Shown here: piece by piece, positions 10,361 through 20,449 of the stretch
Layout of the letters: the number at the start of each line of letters is the position of its first letter
How positions within the stretch are numbered: the stretch's first letter is position 1
Assembly: GCA_026992075.1 (NCBI GenBank)
Contig: JALXAM010000007.1
Location: 1-64,000, forward strand
Direction: 5' to 3'
Length of the DNA stretch: 64,000 nucleotides
Origin: Sedimenticola sp.
Lineage (GTDB): Bacteria > Pseudomonadota > Gammaproteobacteria > Chromatiales > Chromatiaceae
The notes under the pieces: generated by a model
Databases searched by the model: none
Told to the model about the DNA's origin: nothing
What the model saw: only the letters and a program-made list of their open reading frames with translations
Position numbers and translations under genes: made by a program

Positions 10361-13135
10361 TTAGCCGGCGGCCCGGCTGGAATCGACCGCCTCCCGCACC
10401 GGCGCCGGCCGACCCAAATAGTAACCCTGGCCATAGTCGATGCCGATCTCTCTCACCGCCTCCAGGATTTCGCGATTTTCAATGAATTCGGCGATGGTCT
10501 GCACCTGCAGCACCTGGGCCAGCTCGTGGCTCATGCGCACCATCACCTCATCCAGGGGATCGGAGAGAATGTCGCACACGAACTGTCCATCGATCTTCAG
10601 ATAGTCGATGGGCAGGTTCTTGAGGTAGCCGAAGGAGCTGAGTCCGGAGCCGAAGTCATCCAGCAGAATGCGGCAGCCCAGCTCCTTGAGCGCCTGCATG
10701 AGTTCGCTGGCCACCGAGATGTTGGTCACCGCCGCTGTCTCGGTGAGTTCAAAGCAGATCCGCTTGGCGTCCACCCCATAACCCTCCAGCGTCATCTCCA
10801 CGAACTCGGCGAATGAATGGTCACCAAAGGTCTGCGCGGAAAGATTGATGGTGTAGAGCTCCCCCTCTTCCCCATTCGTCTCGGAAAGATAGCCGATGGC
10901 ATTCTCCACCATCCAGCGATCGATCTGCCACATGAGATCGTAACGCTCCGCAGCCGGGATGAAGAGCCCTGGAGGCTGGAGCTTTCCGTCGGCGCTTCGC
11001 AGCCGGATGAGAAATTCGTTCATGACCGGCAGCTCCGAATTCTCGGCAAGAGGCCGGATGGGCTGCAGGAAGAGTTCGAAGCGATCGTTGTCCAGCGCCT
11101 CGTGCAGCCGGGGCAACCACTGCATCTCCTGTCGCCTGCGCAGGATGGAGACATCCTCCAGGGCATGTACGTGGATGCGGTTCCGCCCCCGCTCCTTGGC
11201 CACGTGACAGGCCAGATCGGCCGCCATGAGTACATTCTTGAGAGATCCGGCGTCCCGGTCCACCGGCACCACTCCGATACTCAGATGAACTTGGAACAGC
11301 TTGTCCTCCCACTTGAAGCGGAAGTCTTCCATGGTGTCCATGATGCGCCGGGCGATACTCTCCGCAGCGGTGAGTTCGCAATCCCGCAGCAGGATGCCGA
11401 ACTCGTCGCCACCCACCCGGGCCATCAGGTCGCCACCTCGCAATACGCTGGAGACATGGTCGGCCACGCGCCGCAGCAGCTGGTCTCCCGCCGCATGGCC
11501 GCAGGTGTCATTCACCAGCTTGAAACGATCCAGATCGATATAGATCACTGCATGCCGCCGGTGCCCGCCCTCCTCTTCCGCCAAGGCATCCCGGATCCAA
11601 CCCTCGAAGGCGGCCCGATTGTAGAGGCCGGTGAGTGAGTCATGGCTCGCCTGGTAGGCCAGCCGGTCCATGAGCTCCTGTTCCACCGTGACGTCCCTCA
11701 TGACGATCACCATGCCGTCGTTGCCGTCAGGGAAGGTGAGCGGAGAAACCCGGCTATCGATGGCCCGTTCTCGCTGCTCGCAGTCCAGCAGCCTCACCGG
11801 AAGGCGCCTGCCCTCTGCGGAGAGCGCCAAGAAGTAGGCCTGAACATCTTCCACCAGGCCGCCGTCTTCCACCTGACGCAACTGGATCACCTGATCCAAC
11901 CGACGTCCACGCAACGTTCCTGCCTGACAGCCCAACATGCGCTCAGCGCCTGGATTCACGAATCGAATGCGCCAGTCCGCATCCACCACCAGCACAGCAT
12001 CATCGATGGCATGCAACGTCTTGTGGGCCCTTTCCCGCTCCCGATCCAGCTCCCGTTGAGCGGTTTCCGCCAGCCAGCGCTGACGTCTGCGTGACCACCA
12101 CAACCAATGCATCAGCACTGTCAGCAATGCCACCGATACAGAGCCCGCTATCACGGCAGGAGGCCAGAATTCCGCCAGGGTGAGTCTTCGCTCTAGAGTG
12201 ATGCGCTCACCCGGAGGGACGGTTACCGCATGGACCAAACGCATCAGAACCGGCCAACCAGGTTCCGATCGCCGGGACGACTCCTGGCGTACGCCATTTG
12301 CGGCTGCATTGGGCTCGCCCATCGCGAAACCATCTCGGTCAGCAAGAAGCAGACGGTATGAGGGATGGTGGTTCTTCAAGGAAGCGATCAGACCCTGAAG
12401 GTTCATCACGACAAGATACAGGCCACGGAAGTCTCGGATTCGGTCCTGTTGGCTTGTTGGTACCTCCCTGCCCCAATAGACGGCCTTGGCGAGAAGGAGT
12501 CGACGGGACGGCCCCGGCAAGGGAATCTCTCCTTGCAGGAAGCCTGGCTCGGCGCTGGTCATTAGTTCCCGCAATTCGCCTGGGTTCAACATCTGCGACA
12601 AGTCCAATTTGGGTGGCAGCGCTCTGCCTGATGCACTCCTTTCCAGAAAATCGGCCCGTAAGGCGCCTGGAAGTGGTTGCCAGGGCGCCACCTCTTCCAT
12701 GGGCGTCAGCTCATTGGGATAATCCTCGGGAATCCAGCGAAAATACAGAATGGAATGGATATGGTGGTTATGGCGTAATGCAGCACGCACCAGCGCGTTC
12801 AACCCTGGGGAAGCCACCTCTCCAGTGGCCTGGGAATACGTGGCCAGATTCTCCAAAGTGCGCTTCGCCCCAATTGTCGCCTCTTGCACAGTACGTCGTA
12901 CCACATCTGCATATTCCTGCAGTTCATGATGTTCCACCTTCGCCCGGATCCAACCGGCGGCGAGCAGAACCAGCAGCAGGACACCGAAAAAGATCAACAA
13001 TGACTTCAGCGGCATCCTGTTGCTCAATTTTCCCGAAATTTTCCTGCTCATTGCAGCTGCGCTGGCCTGGTCCACCATATTCATTGCTTCCCGATCTCTG
13101 AACACTCGGCATCCCGATTGAAGAAGAACCATCAT
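10361..13135 (-). CDS. Membrane PAS-GGDEF-EAL protein (c-di-GMP turnover); start codon uncertain
   Basis: GGDEF motif MARVGGDEFGIL with I-site RxxD (RGGD) 5 residues upstream. EAL domain EFLIRL, NLSAQTF, ELTETA, LDDFGSGLSSFGYLKNLPIDYLKIDG, QGYYLGRP. Confidence 0.92.
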   Translation of the reverse strand: MMVLLQSGCRVFRDREAMNMVDQASAAAMSRKISGKLSNRMPLKSLLIFFGVLLLVLLAAGWIRAKVEHHELQEYADVVRRTVQEATIGAKRTLENLATYSQATGEVASPGLNALVRAALRHNHHIHSILYFRWIPEDYPNELTPMEEVAPWQPLPGALRADFLERSASGRALPPKLDLSQMLNPGELRELMTSAEPGFLQGEIPLPGPSRRLLLAKAVYWGREVPTSQQDRIRDFRGLYLVVMNLQGLIASLKNHHPSYRLLLADRDGFAMGEPNAAANGVRQESSRRSEPGWPVLMRLVHAVTVPPGERITLERRLTLAEFWPPAVIAGSVSVALLTVLMHWLWWSRRRQRWLAETAQRELDRERERAHKTLHAIDDAVLVVDADWRIRFVNPGAERMLGCQAGTLRGRRLDQVIQLRQVEDGGLVEDVQAYFLALSAEGRRLPVRLLDCEQRERAIDSRVSPLTFPDGNDGMVIVMRDVTVEQELMDRLAYQASHDSLTGLYNRAAFEGWIRDALAEEEGGHRRHAVIYIDLDRFKLVNDTCGHAAGDQLLRRVADHVSSVLRGGDLMARVGGDEFGILLRDCELTAAESIARRIMDTMEDFRFKWEDKLFQVHLSIGVVPVDRDAGSLKNVLMAADLACHVAKERGRNRIHVHALEDVSILRRRQEMQWLPRLHEALDNDRFELFLQPIRPLAENSELPVMNEFLIRLRSADGKLQPPGLFIPAAERYDLMWQIDRWMVENAIGYLSETNGEEGELYTINLSAQTFGDHSFAEFVEMTLEGYGVDAKRICFELTETAAVTNISVASELMQALKELGCRILLDDFGSGLSSFGYLKNLPIDYLKIDGQFVCDILSDPLDEVMVRMSHELAQVLQVQTIAEFIENREILEAVREIGIDYGQGYYLGRPAPVREAVDSSRAAG

Positions 13136-13241
13136 CGGCCTTTCTGCCGACGGGTTCAGGCTTCCAACGCCTGACCCTTCCTGTCCTTCAGGGGGAGGCG
13201 GAGTTCTCCTCGCTTATCGGCCTTTCTTCATATTTCTTTAA

Positions 13242-13402
13242 GGAGCCTCTGATCTAATCCTGGACGAAGCAGGTCGTTCTCATCCGGTTCGAGTACAAGG
13301 CGAAGTTCGCAGCCAATAGCAAGGCTATCGGCAAGAACTTCGACGCAGTAATCGGGCCGGAGCGGGACGAGATGCGAGTTCATGGATTGGATCAGAGGTT
13401 CC
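13242..13402. repeat. MITE-like element copy A with terminal inverted repeats
   Basis: Left GGAGCCTCTGATCTAATCC; right GGATTGGATCAGAGGTTCC (reverse complement GGAACCTCTGATCCAATCC, 17/19). Internal stem GAAGTTC...GAACTTC at 13302-13341. Shares sequence with 23815-23905. Confidence 0.75.
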
Positions 13403-13559
13403 TCAAGGAACCCCTGATAAAGCCATCCTTGGCTTTATCAGGGCGCGCTGCGCCGCAAACGCGGTTTGCGGCTTGCCACAAAATCAATCGCTTACAGCGA
13501 TCGATTTTGCCGGCACATCCTTGTGCCGAAGGAAGGCCCGAATTTTTCAGGCCTCCCTT
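13397..13559. repeat. Tandem run of six short palindromes/hairpins
   Basis: GGTTCCT/AGGAACC; CCTGATAAAGCC/GGCTTTATCAGG; GCCGCAAAC/GTTTGCGGC; AAAATCAATCGCT/AGCGATCGATTTT; CGGCACA/TGTGCCG; AAGGAAGGCC/GGCCTCCCTT, back to back. Confidence 0.8.
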
Positions 13560-13639
13560 GAGGTATCTCTGGGATAGCCTTTCGTTGGAATCCGGTATGC
13601 CAGCAGGAATCATGAAAACATTCCGCAACTTGTGGAACG

Positions 13640-15361
13640 ATGACCCAACCAGTCGCCACCGCAGGAGCCGCCCCTGAAGCCACCGGTCAGGAAATCGCCC
13701 GTTTCCTGGAGGAGAACAAGGGCATCGATCGGGATTCCATCACCCACGCGTTCCATCTGGCCGCACAGCAGGAGTCCTCCCCCTGGTCCATGCTGCTCAG
13801 ATTGGGCCTGGTCGCGGAAAACGACCTGGTCGACGCCTTCGAAAAGGTGCTCGGGATCCAACCCGTTGCTGCAGAGGATCTGCCCCGGGAACCACTTTTC
13901 GAACAAGCGCTTTCGCCCCGGTTCCTGCGGGAATCCCGGGCATTACCCCTGCAACTGGAGGGAAACAGGCTGCATCTCGCCATGGCAGATCCCACCGATC
14001 TCTATGTTCGAGAGGCGGTCTCGGCAGCGACGGGCCACCCGGTGGTGGTCCGGGTGGCGCCACCTTCCAGTATTGAAGCAGCCCTCGCGCATCTCTATGG
14101 TGAGGGCCGCAGCGCCATGGAAGAGATCACGGAAAATCTCGAACCCGGTGGTGAAGCGAGCCAGGATACTGAGATCCTCAAAGACCTGGCCTCCGAGGCG
14201 CCGGTGGTCCGACTGGTGAACCTGCTCCTGCAACAGGCCCTGGAGGCACGCGCTTCAGACATTCACCTGGAGCCTTTCGAAAACAGGCTTCGCGTGCGCT
14301 TTCGGGTGGACGGGGTGCTGCTGAATGCAGAATCCATGCCCGCCAGCTCGGCGGCTGCGGTGATTTCGCGTATCAAGTTGATGGCACATCTGGATATTGC
14401 CGAACGACGCCTTCCCCAGGACGGCCGTTTCAGTTTCCGGATCGAAGGGCGGGCACTGGACCTGCGGGTCTCCACCATCCCCACCCTGTTCGGCGAAAGC
14501 CTGGTGATTCGAGTGCTGGACAAGGGAGAGTTGCGACTGGATTTCGAGGTCCTGGGTTTTTCGGACCCGATCCGGAATCGCCTGGAACAGCTGCTGGAGG
14601 CTCCTCACGGCATCCTGCTGGTCACCGGCCCCACCGGAAACGGCAAAAGCACCACACTGTACACCGCCATCGACCGGCTCAACAGCTCTGGCAAAAAGAT
14701 CCTCACCGTGGAGGATCCGGTGGAATACCGCCTGGACGGCATCAACCAGATCCAGGTGAAACCACAAATCGGGCTCGATTTTTCCGTTGCCCTGCGCGCC
14801 ATCGTACGCCAGGACCCGGACATCATCATGGTCGGGGAGATGCGGGATCTGGAAACCACCCGAATTGCCGTGCATTCGGCACTCACCGGCCATCTGGTGC
14901 TCTCCACCCTGCACACCAACGACGCCGCCAGCGGCATCACCCGCTTGCTGGACATGGGCGTGGAGCCCTATCTCATCACCGCCACGGTGAACGGCATCGT
15001 CGCCCAGCGCCTGATCCGTCGCCTCTGCCGCCACTGCGCGGAACCTTTCGAGCCCCCACCACAGCTTCTGGAAAAGTTGCGCCAGCAGGCAGCGGCCGCC
15101 GAAGAGGCCGGGCTCAACCTGTTCCGGGCCGTGGGATGCTCGCATTGCAGCGGAACCGGTTACCTGGGCCGGCTGGCCATTGCCGAAATTCTCCTCATTG
15201 ACGATGCCCTGAGACAACTGACCATGCAACGCACCGGGGCCACAGCCTTGCGACAGGCAGCCACGGAAAGGGGAATGCGCACCCTGCACCAGGATGGCCT
15301 GCACAAGGTGTTCCAAGGGCTCACCACATTGGAAGAGGTGGCTCGGGTGACCGCGATCTGA
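13640..15361 (+). CDS. gspE: Type II secretion ATPase GspE
   Basis: GPTGNGKSTTLYTAIDRLNSSGKKILTVEDPVEYRLDGINQIQV, VGEMRDLETTRIAVHSALTGHLVLSTLHTND, CRHC...CSHC tetracysteine. Confidence 0.96.
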   Translation: MTQPVATAGAAPEATGQEIARFLEENKGIDRDSITHAFHLAAQQESSPWSMLLRLGLVAENDLVDAFEKVLGIQPVAAEDLPREPLFEQALSPRFLRESRALPLQLEGNRLHLAMADPTDLYVREAVSAATGHPVVVRVAPPSSIEAALAHLYGEGRSAMEEITENLEPGGEASQDTEILKDLASEAPVVRLVNLLLQQALEARASDIHLEPFENRLRVRFRVDGVLLNAESMPASSAAAVISRIKLMAHLDIAERRLPQDGRFSFRIEGRALDLRVSTIPTLFGESLVIRVLDKGELRLDFEVLGFSDPIRNRLEQLLEAPHGILLVTGPTGNGKSTTLYTAIDRLNSSGKKILTVEDPVEYRLDGINQIQVKPQIGLDFSVALRAIVRQDPDIIMVGEMRDLETTRIAVHSALTGHLVLSTLHTNDAASGITRLLDMGVEPYLITATVNGIVAQRLIRRLCRHCAEPFEPPPQLLEKLRQQAAAAEEAGLNLFRAVGCSHCSGTGYLGRLAIAEILLIDDALRQLTMQRTGATALRQAATERGMRTLHQDGLHKVFQGLTTLEEVARVTAI

Positions 15362-15363
15362 TC

Positions 15364-16572
15364 ATGCCAAGCTACCGCTACAAGGCTGTAAGGCCGGGAG
15401 GAGAGGTGCAGGAAGGGGTGATGGAGGCCGAAAACGAGCAGGCCGTGGTGCGCAGATTGCAACACCAGGGGCTGCTGCCCCTTTCGGCCAGGCCGGTACG
15501 AATCCGGCTTGGTTTACACCGGATACGGCGACCAGCGGGTTCGACCCAGGAGACCGTCCGGTACCTGGCAGAGGAATTGGCCACCCTGCTCGAAGCCGGC
15601 CTGCCCCTGGACCACGCACTGCGGTTGACGGCTGAATCCGGGGAGGGTCTGGAACGAAAGTCTTTGGTGAAGACGCTACAGGCGCGGGTGCAGGCGGGGG
15701 AGCCCCTTTCGACGGCCATGGCGGCTGCCGGCGGGGATTTTTCCCCGCTGCAGGTGAGCATGGTGAAAGCCGGCGAAACTGCCGGAAAGCTGGCACCTGC
15801 GCTCAAGCGACTGGCAGAGCAGCTGGAACGATCCCAGGCACTGCGAAACCGGATTCGCTCCGCACTTTTCTATCCCGTGCTCCTGCTCGTGGTGGCAGCG
15901 GTCTCGGTGCTGAGTCTGCTGCTCTTCGTGGTTCCACGCTTTGGCCAGATGTTCCAGGAGATGGGGCAACCCCTGCCACTGGCCACACGGCTGGCGGTGG
16001 AAACCGGATATTTTCTGCAGGCCTGGTGGTGGCTGCTGCTCCTGATCGCCATTCTGCTGGGCCTGTGGCTGGAGCGGCAACTGGCGGCGCCCGCGACGCG
16101 GGAACGGTGGCAACGCAGCTTGTTGCGCTGGCCACTGCTGGGAAGCCTGACCACACGCCTGGAAACTGCCCGTTTCTCACGCACACTGGCGCTGTTGCTG
16201 GAAAGCGGAATCCCTCTGCACCGGGCTGTGCAGCTGGCCAGTGAATCAGTAGCCAACAGCGCCTTGCGGCAGGCTCTGCTGCGGACCCAGGCGGCGCTCA
16301 AGGCAGGGCGCGGTTTGGGACGCCCCCTGGAGATGGAAGGGCTGTTCCCCGCAATGGCGACACGGATGATCCGGGTAGGTGAAGAATCGGGCGACCTGCC
16401 CGCCATGCTGCACCGGATCGCCGATGACCAGGAAAAAAGGCTGGAGCAGAGCATGAACCAGATGCTCATTTTACTTGAACCCCTGCTCATCATCGGTCTG
16501 GGTCTCCTGGTGGCCGGCATCATCGCTTCCATCCTGATGGCCGTGCTGGACGCCAACCAACTGCTGCTGTGA
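15364..16572 (+). CDS. gspF: Type II secretion inner-membrane protein GspF
   Basis: MPSYRYKAVRPGGEVQEGVMEAENEQAVVRRLQHQGLLP..., TRMIRVGEESGDLPAML, EPLLIIGLGLLVAGIIASIL. Confidence 0.96.
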   Translation: MPSYRYKAVRPGGEVQEGVMEAENEQAVVRRLQHQGLLPLSARPVRIRLGLHRIRRPAGSTQETVRYLAEELATLLEAGLPLDHALRLTAESGEGLERKSLVKTLQARVQAGEPLSTAMAAAGGDFSPLQVSMVKAGETAGKLAPALKRLAEQLERSQALRNRIRSALFYPVLLLVVAAVSVLSLLLFVVPRFGQMFQEMGQPLPLATRLAVETGYFLQAWWWLLLLIAILLGLWLERQLAAPATRERWQRSLLRWPLLGSLTTRLETARFSRTLALLLESGIPLHRAVQLASESVANSALRQALLRTQAALKAGRGLGRPLEMEGLFPAMATRMIRVGEESGDLPAMLHRIADDQEKRLEQSMNQMLILLEPLLIIGLGLLVAGIIASILMAVLDANQLLL

Positions 16573-16588
16573 ACTCATCCAAGAGGGG

Positions 16589-17023
16589 GTGATACAGATG
16601 AACAGGTTCCCACCACGGAAAACGAACCGATGTCAACCCGGCTTCACGCTCATCGAACTACTGGTGGTGCTGGCCATCCTGGCCATGCTGGCCGCGCTGG
16701 TGGGGCCACGGGTGATGACGGCACTCGGCGGTTCCAAGGTTCGTACCGCCCGCATACAGATCGAAGACCTGAGCGCAGCGCTCGATCTGTATCGCCTGGA
16801 CACCGGCCGCTATCCCGCCAACCTGGGAGCCCTGGTGAAAGAGGATACCCCCGGCTGGAACGGTCCCTACCTCAAGAAGACAAGAGTGCCCAAGGACCCC
16901 TGGGGGCGGGACTACCACTACCGCCATCCGGGCGAACACGGGGACTACGACCTTTTTTCTCTGGGCGCGGATGGCAAATCCGGCGGACATGGAGAGGATG
17001 CCGATATCCGGGGCTGGGAATGA
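16589..17023 (+). CDS. gspG: Major pseudopilin GspG
   Basis: GFTLIELLVVLAILAMLAALVGPRVM, LDLYRLDTGRYP, DPWGRDYHYRHPGEHGDYDLFSLGADG. Confidence 0.96.
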   Translation: MIQMNRFPPRKTNRCQPGFTLIELLVVLAILAMLAALVGPRVMTALGGSKVRTARIQIEDLSAALDLYRLDTGRYPANLGALVKEDTPGWNGPYLKKTRVPKDPWGRDYHYRHPGEHGDYDLFSLGADGKSGGHGEDADIRGWE

Positions 17024-17027
17024 AGGA

Positions 17028-17480
17028 ATGCGAGCATCCGGCTTCACACTCCTCGAGCTGCTGGTGGCGCTGACGCTGTCCCTGCTGTTGCTGGGCCTGG
17101 TCCCTCCCATGCTGTCCGCCGCGCTGCCCAGCGTGACCCTGCAGTCGACGGCACGGGAGCTGGCCGCGGGGCTGCGCATGGCGCGCAACCTCGCCATCAC
17201 CAGGCAACGGCCCACCGCCCTGCTGCTCGACCTGGAAACCCGCAGCTACCGGATCCAGGGCCGTTCGCACCACCATCCCATTCCCCGAGGGATGATGGTG
17301 GAACTGCTCACCACTCGTTCAGAGCTTGGTACCGGCGGACAGGCAGGCATTCGCTTCTTCGCCGATGGCGGCTCAACCGGTGGCCGCATCACCTTGCGGA
17401 GAGACCACCTTTCCCTCGCCATCGAGGTGGATTGGCTCACCGGTGGAATCAGTGTGCTGAAGCCGGAGCCCCACCGGTGA
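17028..17480 (+). CDS. gspH: Minor pseudopilin GspH
   Basis: MRASGFTLLELLVALTLSLLLLGLV..., AAGLRMARNLAITRQRPTALLLDLE. An in-frame upstream start at 16971 or 16998 is also possible. Confidence 0.88.
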   Translation: MRASGFTLLELLVALTLSLLLLGLVPPMLSAALPSVTLQSTARELAAGLRMARNLAITRQRPTALLLDLETRSYRIQGRSHHHPIPRGMMVELLTTRSELGTGGQAGIRFFADGGSTGGRITLRRDHLSLAIEVDWLTGGISVLKPEPHR

Positions 17481-17854
17481 TGAAAGGAAAACAACGCGGC
17501 TTTTCCCTGCTGGAGGTACTGGTGGCTTTTGCAATCCTGGCGGCCTCCCTGGGCATTCTCTACCAGGCTTTCGGAAACAGCCTGAATCATCTTGGAACGA
17601 CCGCCCATCGCCAGGCCGCGCTGATCCTGGCGCGCTCCCTGATGACCGAGCAGCTCGCCGACGGTGCCCTAGAGGAACGCACCGTCACCGGGCGGGAGGG
17701 CCCCTTTTCCTGGCGATTCCGGGTCCGGCCGGTGGAGGTGGAACCCCGGCAGCGCCAACTTCATCCCTTCAGGGTAGACATGCTGTTTCGCTGGCGCGAA
17801 GGACGGCATGACCGGCAATTGGTACTGACCACCCTGAGGCTTGACCGGCGATGA
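17480..17854 (+). CDS. gspI: Minor pseudopilin GspI
   Basis: MKGKQRGFSLLEVLVAFAILAASLGILYQAF; ATG overlaps gspH stop. Confidence 0.9.
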   Translation: MKGKQRGFSLLEVLVAFAILAASLGILYQAFGNSLNHLGTTAHRQAALILARSLMTEQLADGALEERTVTGREGPFSWRFRVRPVEVEPRQRQLHPFRVDMLFRWREGRHDRQLVLTTLRLDRR

Positions 17855-18528
17855 CCCCGAAGGCGCCAAAAGGTTTCACGCTCATCGAGCTGGTCATCGC
17901 ACTCACCCTGGTGGGAATGGCCACCAGCCTGCTCTATGCAGCACTCCACTACGGCAGCAGGGCATGGCATCAGGGAGAGCGGCTGGCACAACGGCAGGCG
18001 ACCATCGCCCTGGTTTGGCAACGAGTGGACGAACTCCTGCGCACCACCGGCAATTCCGCTGTCGAGCTGCCCGGCCGGGACAAGGACCACTATCTGTTTT
18101 CCGGTGATGACAAAGGGGTGGAGTTCCTGGCCACCATGTCCCGCGAAACCGGGGTTGGTCGCTATATCGTGCGCCTGGAACCACGGCAAACCGATGGCCA
18201 CCAGCAGCTGGTGTTACGCCGCTGGCTGTACCACCCCGAAGTGGTCGACGGTTCCGCCTCCCTGCCCGCCTGGACTCCCTATGGAAAGAGTGGCGGCACC
18301 GCTTCCGGGCCGCCGGAGCGAGGCGCCGCGGGAGGTCTGTGGTACGCCGAGTCGGTACTGGTGGAACACCTGCGACGCCTCTCTCTTTCCTATCGGAAGG
18401 CCGGACAGGATACGAGATGGCAGGGCGAATGGAAGGAACGGAAAGAGCTTCCCGCACTGCTTCGCCTGGAAATCGAAGATAACCGGGGCCGCTGGCCCAT
18501 CATGGTATTTGCACTCCCATCGACATGA
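17851..18528 (+). CDS. gspJ: Minor pseudopilin GspJ
   Basis: GFTLIELVIALTLVGMATSLLYAAL; position in the operon. Confidence 0.9.
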   Translation: MTPKAPKGFTLIELVIALTLVGMATSLLYAALHYGSRAWHQGERLAQRQATIALVWQRVDELLRTTGNSAVELPGRDKDHYLFSGDDKGVEFLATMSRETGVGRYIVRLEPRQTDGHQQLVLRRWLYHPEVVDGSASLPAWTPYGKSGGTASGPPERGAAGGLWYAESVLVEHLRRLSLSYRKAGQDTRWQGEWKERKELPALLRLEIEDNRGRWPIMVFALPST

Positions 18529-19406
18529 GCCAGCTCACACAGAATGGCGAACGGGGACTGGCGCTGTTGCTGGTGCTTTGGGTCGTGGTACTGCTGGCAG
18601 TGATGGCTACGGCGTTGACCCGCACCCAGCGGGTACATATCGCCATGATCCGGAACCTGGAAAGCCAGGTTGCGGCACGAGAACTGCTCGAAGCCGGGAT
18701 CCGGTTCATGATGGCGCAACTGGAATTCCGGGGCAGACCGGATACTGAAAATCCATGGCCAGTGGATGGCAGGTTGCATCTCTGGTCCTTTGCCGGACAC
18801 AGGTTGTGGGTAGGGGCCGAACCCGAAGCAGCCCGTCTCGACATCAATCTCGCCGATGGAGACACCCTTGAAGCTCTTCTGCTCGCCCTCCGCATGGACC
18901 GGCAACAGGCAACCGCGTTGCGGGACGCCATTCTCGACTGGCGGGACGCCGATCACCTTCCCGGGCCGTTCGGCGCCGAAGACGAAGATTATCTCGCCTC
19001 CGGCCGGCCGGTCGGTGCACGCGACACTCCCCTGGCTTCCATACAGGAGCTGGCGCTGGTGGAAGGAATGTCGCCGGATCTGCTGCGGTCGCTGGCACCC
19101 CTGGTGACCACCCACGGTGACCAAGGGGGGGTGGATCCCCGCTTCGCCCATGATGCAGTGCGCCAGGCGCTGGAAAGCAGCGCCCCGCCATCCATGGGCT
19201 GGCGTTCCAGACAAACCTCTCCGGCCCACCATCGCTTCCGGCTCTACGTGGAACTGGAAAGCGACAGTGGCGCCATCCTCCGTCGAAACATCGTGGTGGA
19301 TACCCGCTTTCCCACTTCCCGGGGTTACCGGGTGGTGGCATCGGATCTTCGTCCCGGCTGGTCCCTTCCCCGCACAGAAACCGAGAAGGGGTACCCGGCG
19401 CCATGA
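18525..19406 (+). CDS. gspK: Minor pseudopilin GspK
   Basis: GERGLALLLVLWVVVLLAVMATALTRTQRVHI, LDINLADGDTLEALLLALRMD, ILDWRDADHLPG. Confidence 0.93.
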   Translation: MSQLTQNGERGLALLLVLWVVVLLAVMATALTRTQRVHIAMIRNLESQVAARELLEAGIRFMMAQLEFRGRPDTENPWPVDGRLHLWSFAGHRLWVGAEPEAARLDINLADGDTLEALLLALRMDRQQATALRDAILDWRDADHLPGPFGAEDEDYLASGRPVGARDTPLASIQELALVEGMSPDLLRSLAPLVTTHGDQGGVDPRFAHDAVRQALESSAPPSMGWRSRQTSPAHHRFRLYVELESDSGAILRRNIVVDTRFPTSRGYRVVASDLRPGWSLPRTETEKGYPAP

Positions 19407-20449
19407 GGAAATCTATCGAAAAACGACTTGAGACCCGGTGGCGGGGATTTGCCGACTGCCTCGGAAAATTGCCCGGCGCCAGATTCCTGCTTCCCAATGC
19501 ACCGCTGGTAGTGAAGATAGATGCGGAAGGGCACTCTGCGTCCATTCACCATCTCGGGCAGCTCCTGGGCACCCTCTCGCTGTTTTCCCTGGCCGAAGAC
19601 AGCCGGCAGCCATCCCTGTTGCACCTGATTCGAAAACGGCCCGTGATCCTCGTTCTGCCCGAAAGCTGGGTGCTGCAGCGGCGCCTGACACTGCCTGCGG
19701 CGGCCCGGGGCAACCTGCGGCAGGTGGTTGGGTTCGAGCTGGATCGACTGACCCCTTTCGGAGAAGAACAGGCTTATTTTGACGCAAGAGAATTGTCTGC
19801 TACCCCTGAGAAAATCCGGGTGGAGCTGCTGGTGGTGCCCCGCCCCCGGGTCCAGCCCTGGATCGGTGCACTGGAGCGGCACGGCGCGGGGACAAGAGGC
19901 CTGGCGGTCAGTGGCAATGACGCCGGAATCAACCTGCTACCGCCTCACCAGCGCCATGCTCCAGGACTCGTGGCCCGCCTGGCGGGCTCCCTCCCTTTGC
20001 TGGCGCTGTCGGCCGTTGCCGGATCGGCACTCTGGCTGCCCCTCTGGCAGGCGCACCACCAGTTGGAAGCGTTGAAGGCAGAGGAAGCTCGCTTGCGCGT
20101 AGCGTCCACCGAGGTACTGGACCTGCAACGGCGGCTGGAGCACCAGCTGTCAGAACTGGAAAAGACGGCGGAACGCTGGAAAAGCGCCGCTGAACCGCTC
20201 GAACTCCTCGCCCAGCTCAGCCGGCTTCTGCCCCGGGACACCTTTCTGCGGCAATTGCGACTGGAGGGGAACCGGCTCATATTGCAGGGCCTGTCGACGC
20301 AGGCTTCCCAGCTCATCGCCCTGTTGGAGAGCTCGCCGGCCTTCGAACACGCCCGCTTTCTGTCACCCATCACCCACCAGGAGGGGAAGGAGCTGTTCCA
20401 TCTGACGGTGGGCTATCACCCTTCATCAGGGAGAGCAGACCATGAGTGA
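19403..20449 (+). CDS. gspL: T2SS GspL (actin-like/PilN-type domain)
   Basis: 348 aa. LRQVVGFELDRLTPF, C-terminal TM plus PilN-like LLPRDTFLRQLRLEGNRLILQGLSTQASQLIALLE; operon position. Confidence 0.85.
   Translation: MRKSIEKRLETRWRGFADCLGKLPGARFLLPNAPLVVKIDAEGHSASIHHLGQLLGTLSLFSLAEDSRQPSLLHLIRKRPVILVLPESWVLQRRLTLPAAARGNLRQVVGFELDRLTPFGEEQAYFDARELSATPEKIRVELLVVPRPRVQPWIGALERHGAGTRGLAVSGNDAGINLLPPHQRHAPGLVARLAGSLPLLALSAVAGSALWLPLWQAHHQLEALKAEEARLRVASTEVLDLQRRLEHQLSELEKTAERWKSAAEPLELLAQLSRLLPRDTFLRQLRLEGNRLILQGLSTQASQLIALLESSPAFEHARFLSPITHQEGKELFHLTVGYHPSSGRADHE

Noticed and set aside
13372-13677. ORFs in the hairpin array upstream of gspE
   Set aside because: Short, within dense palindromes, with no RBS or domain; structure explains the sequence better than coding.
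14635-14646. GspE Walker A variant GPTGNGKS (Asn for Ser) as a degenerate ATPase
   Set aside because: The substitution leaves the GxxxxGKS/T signature intact and all other motifs are present.
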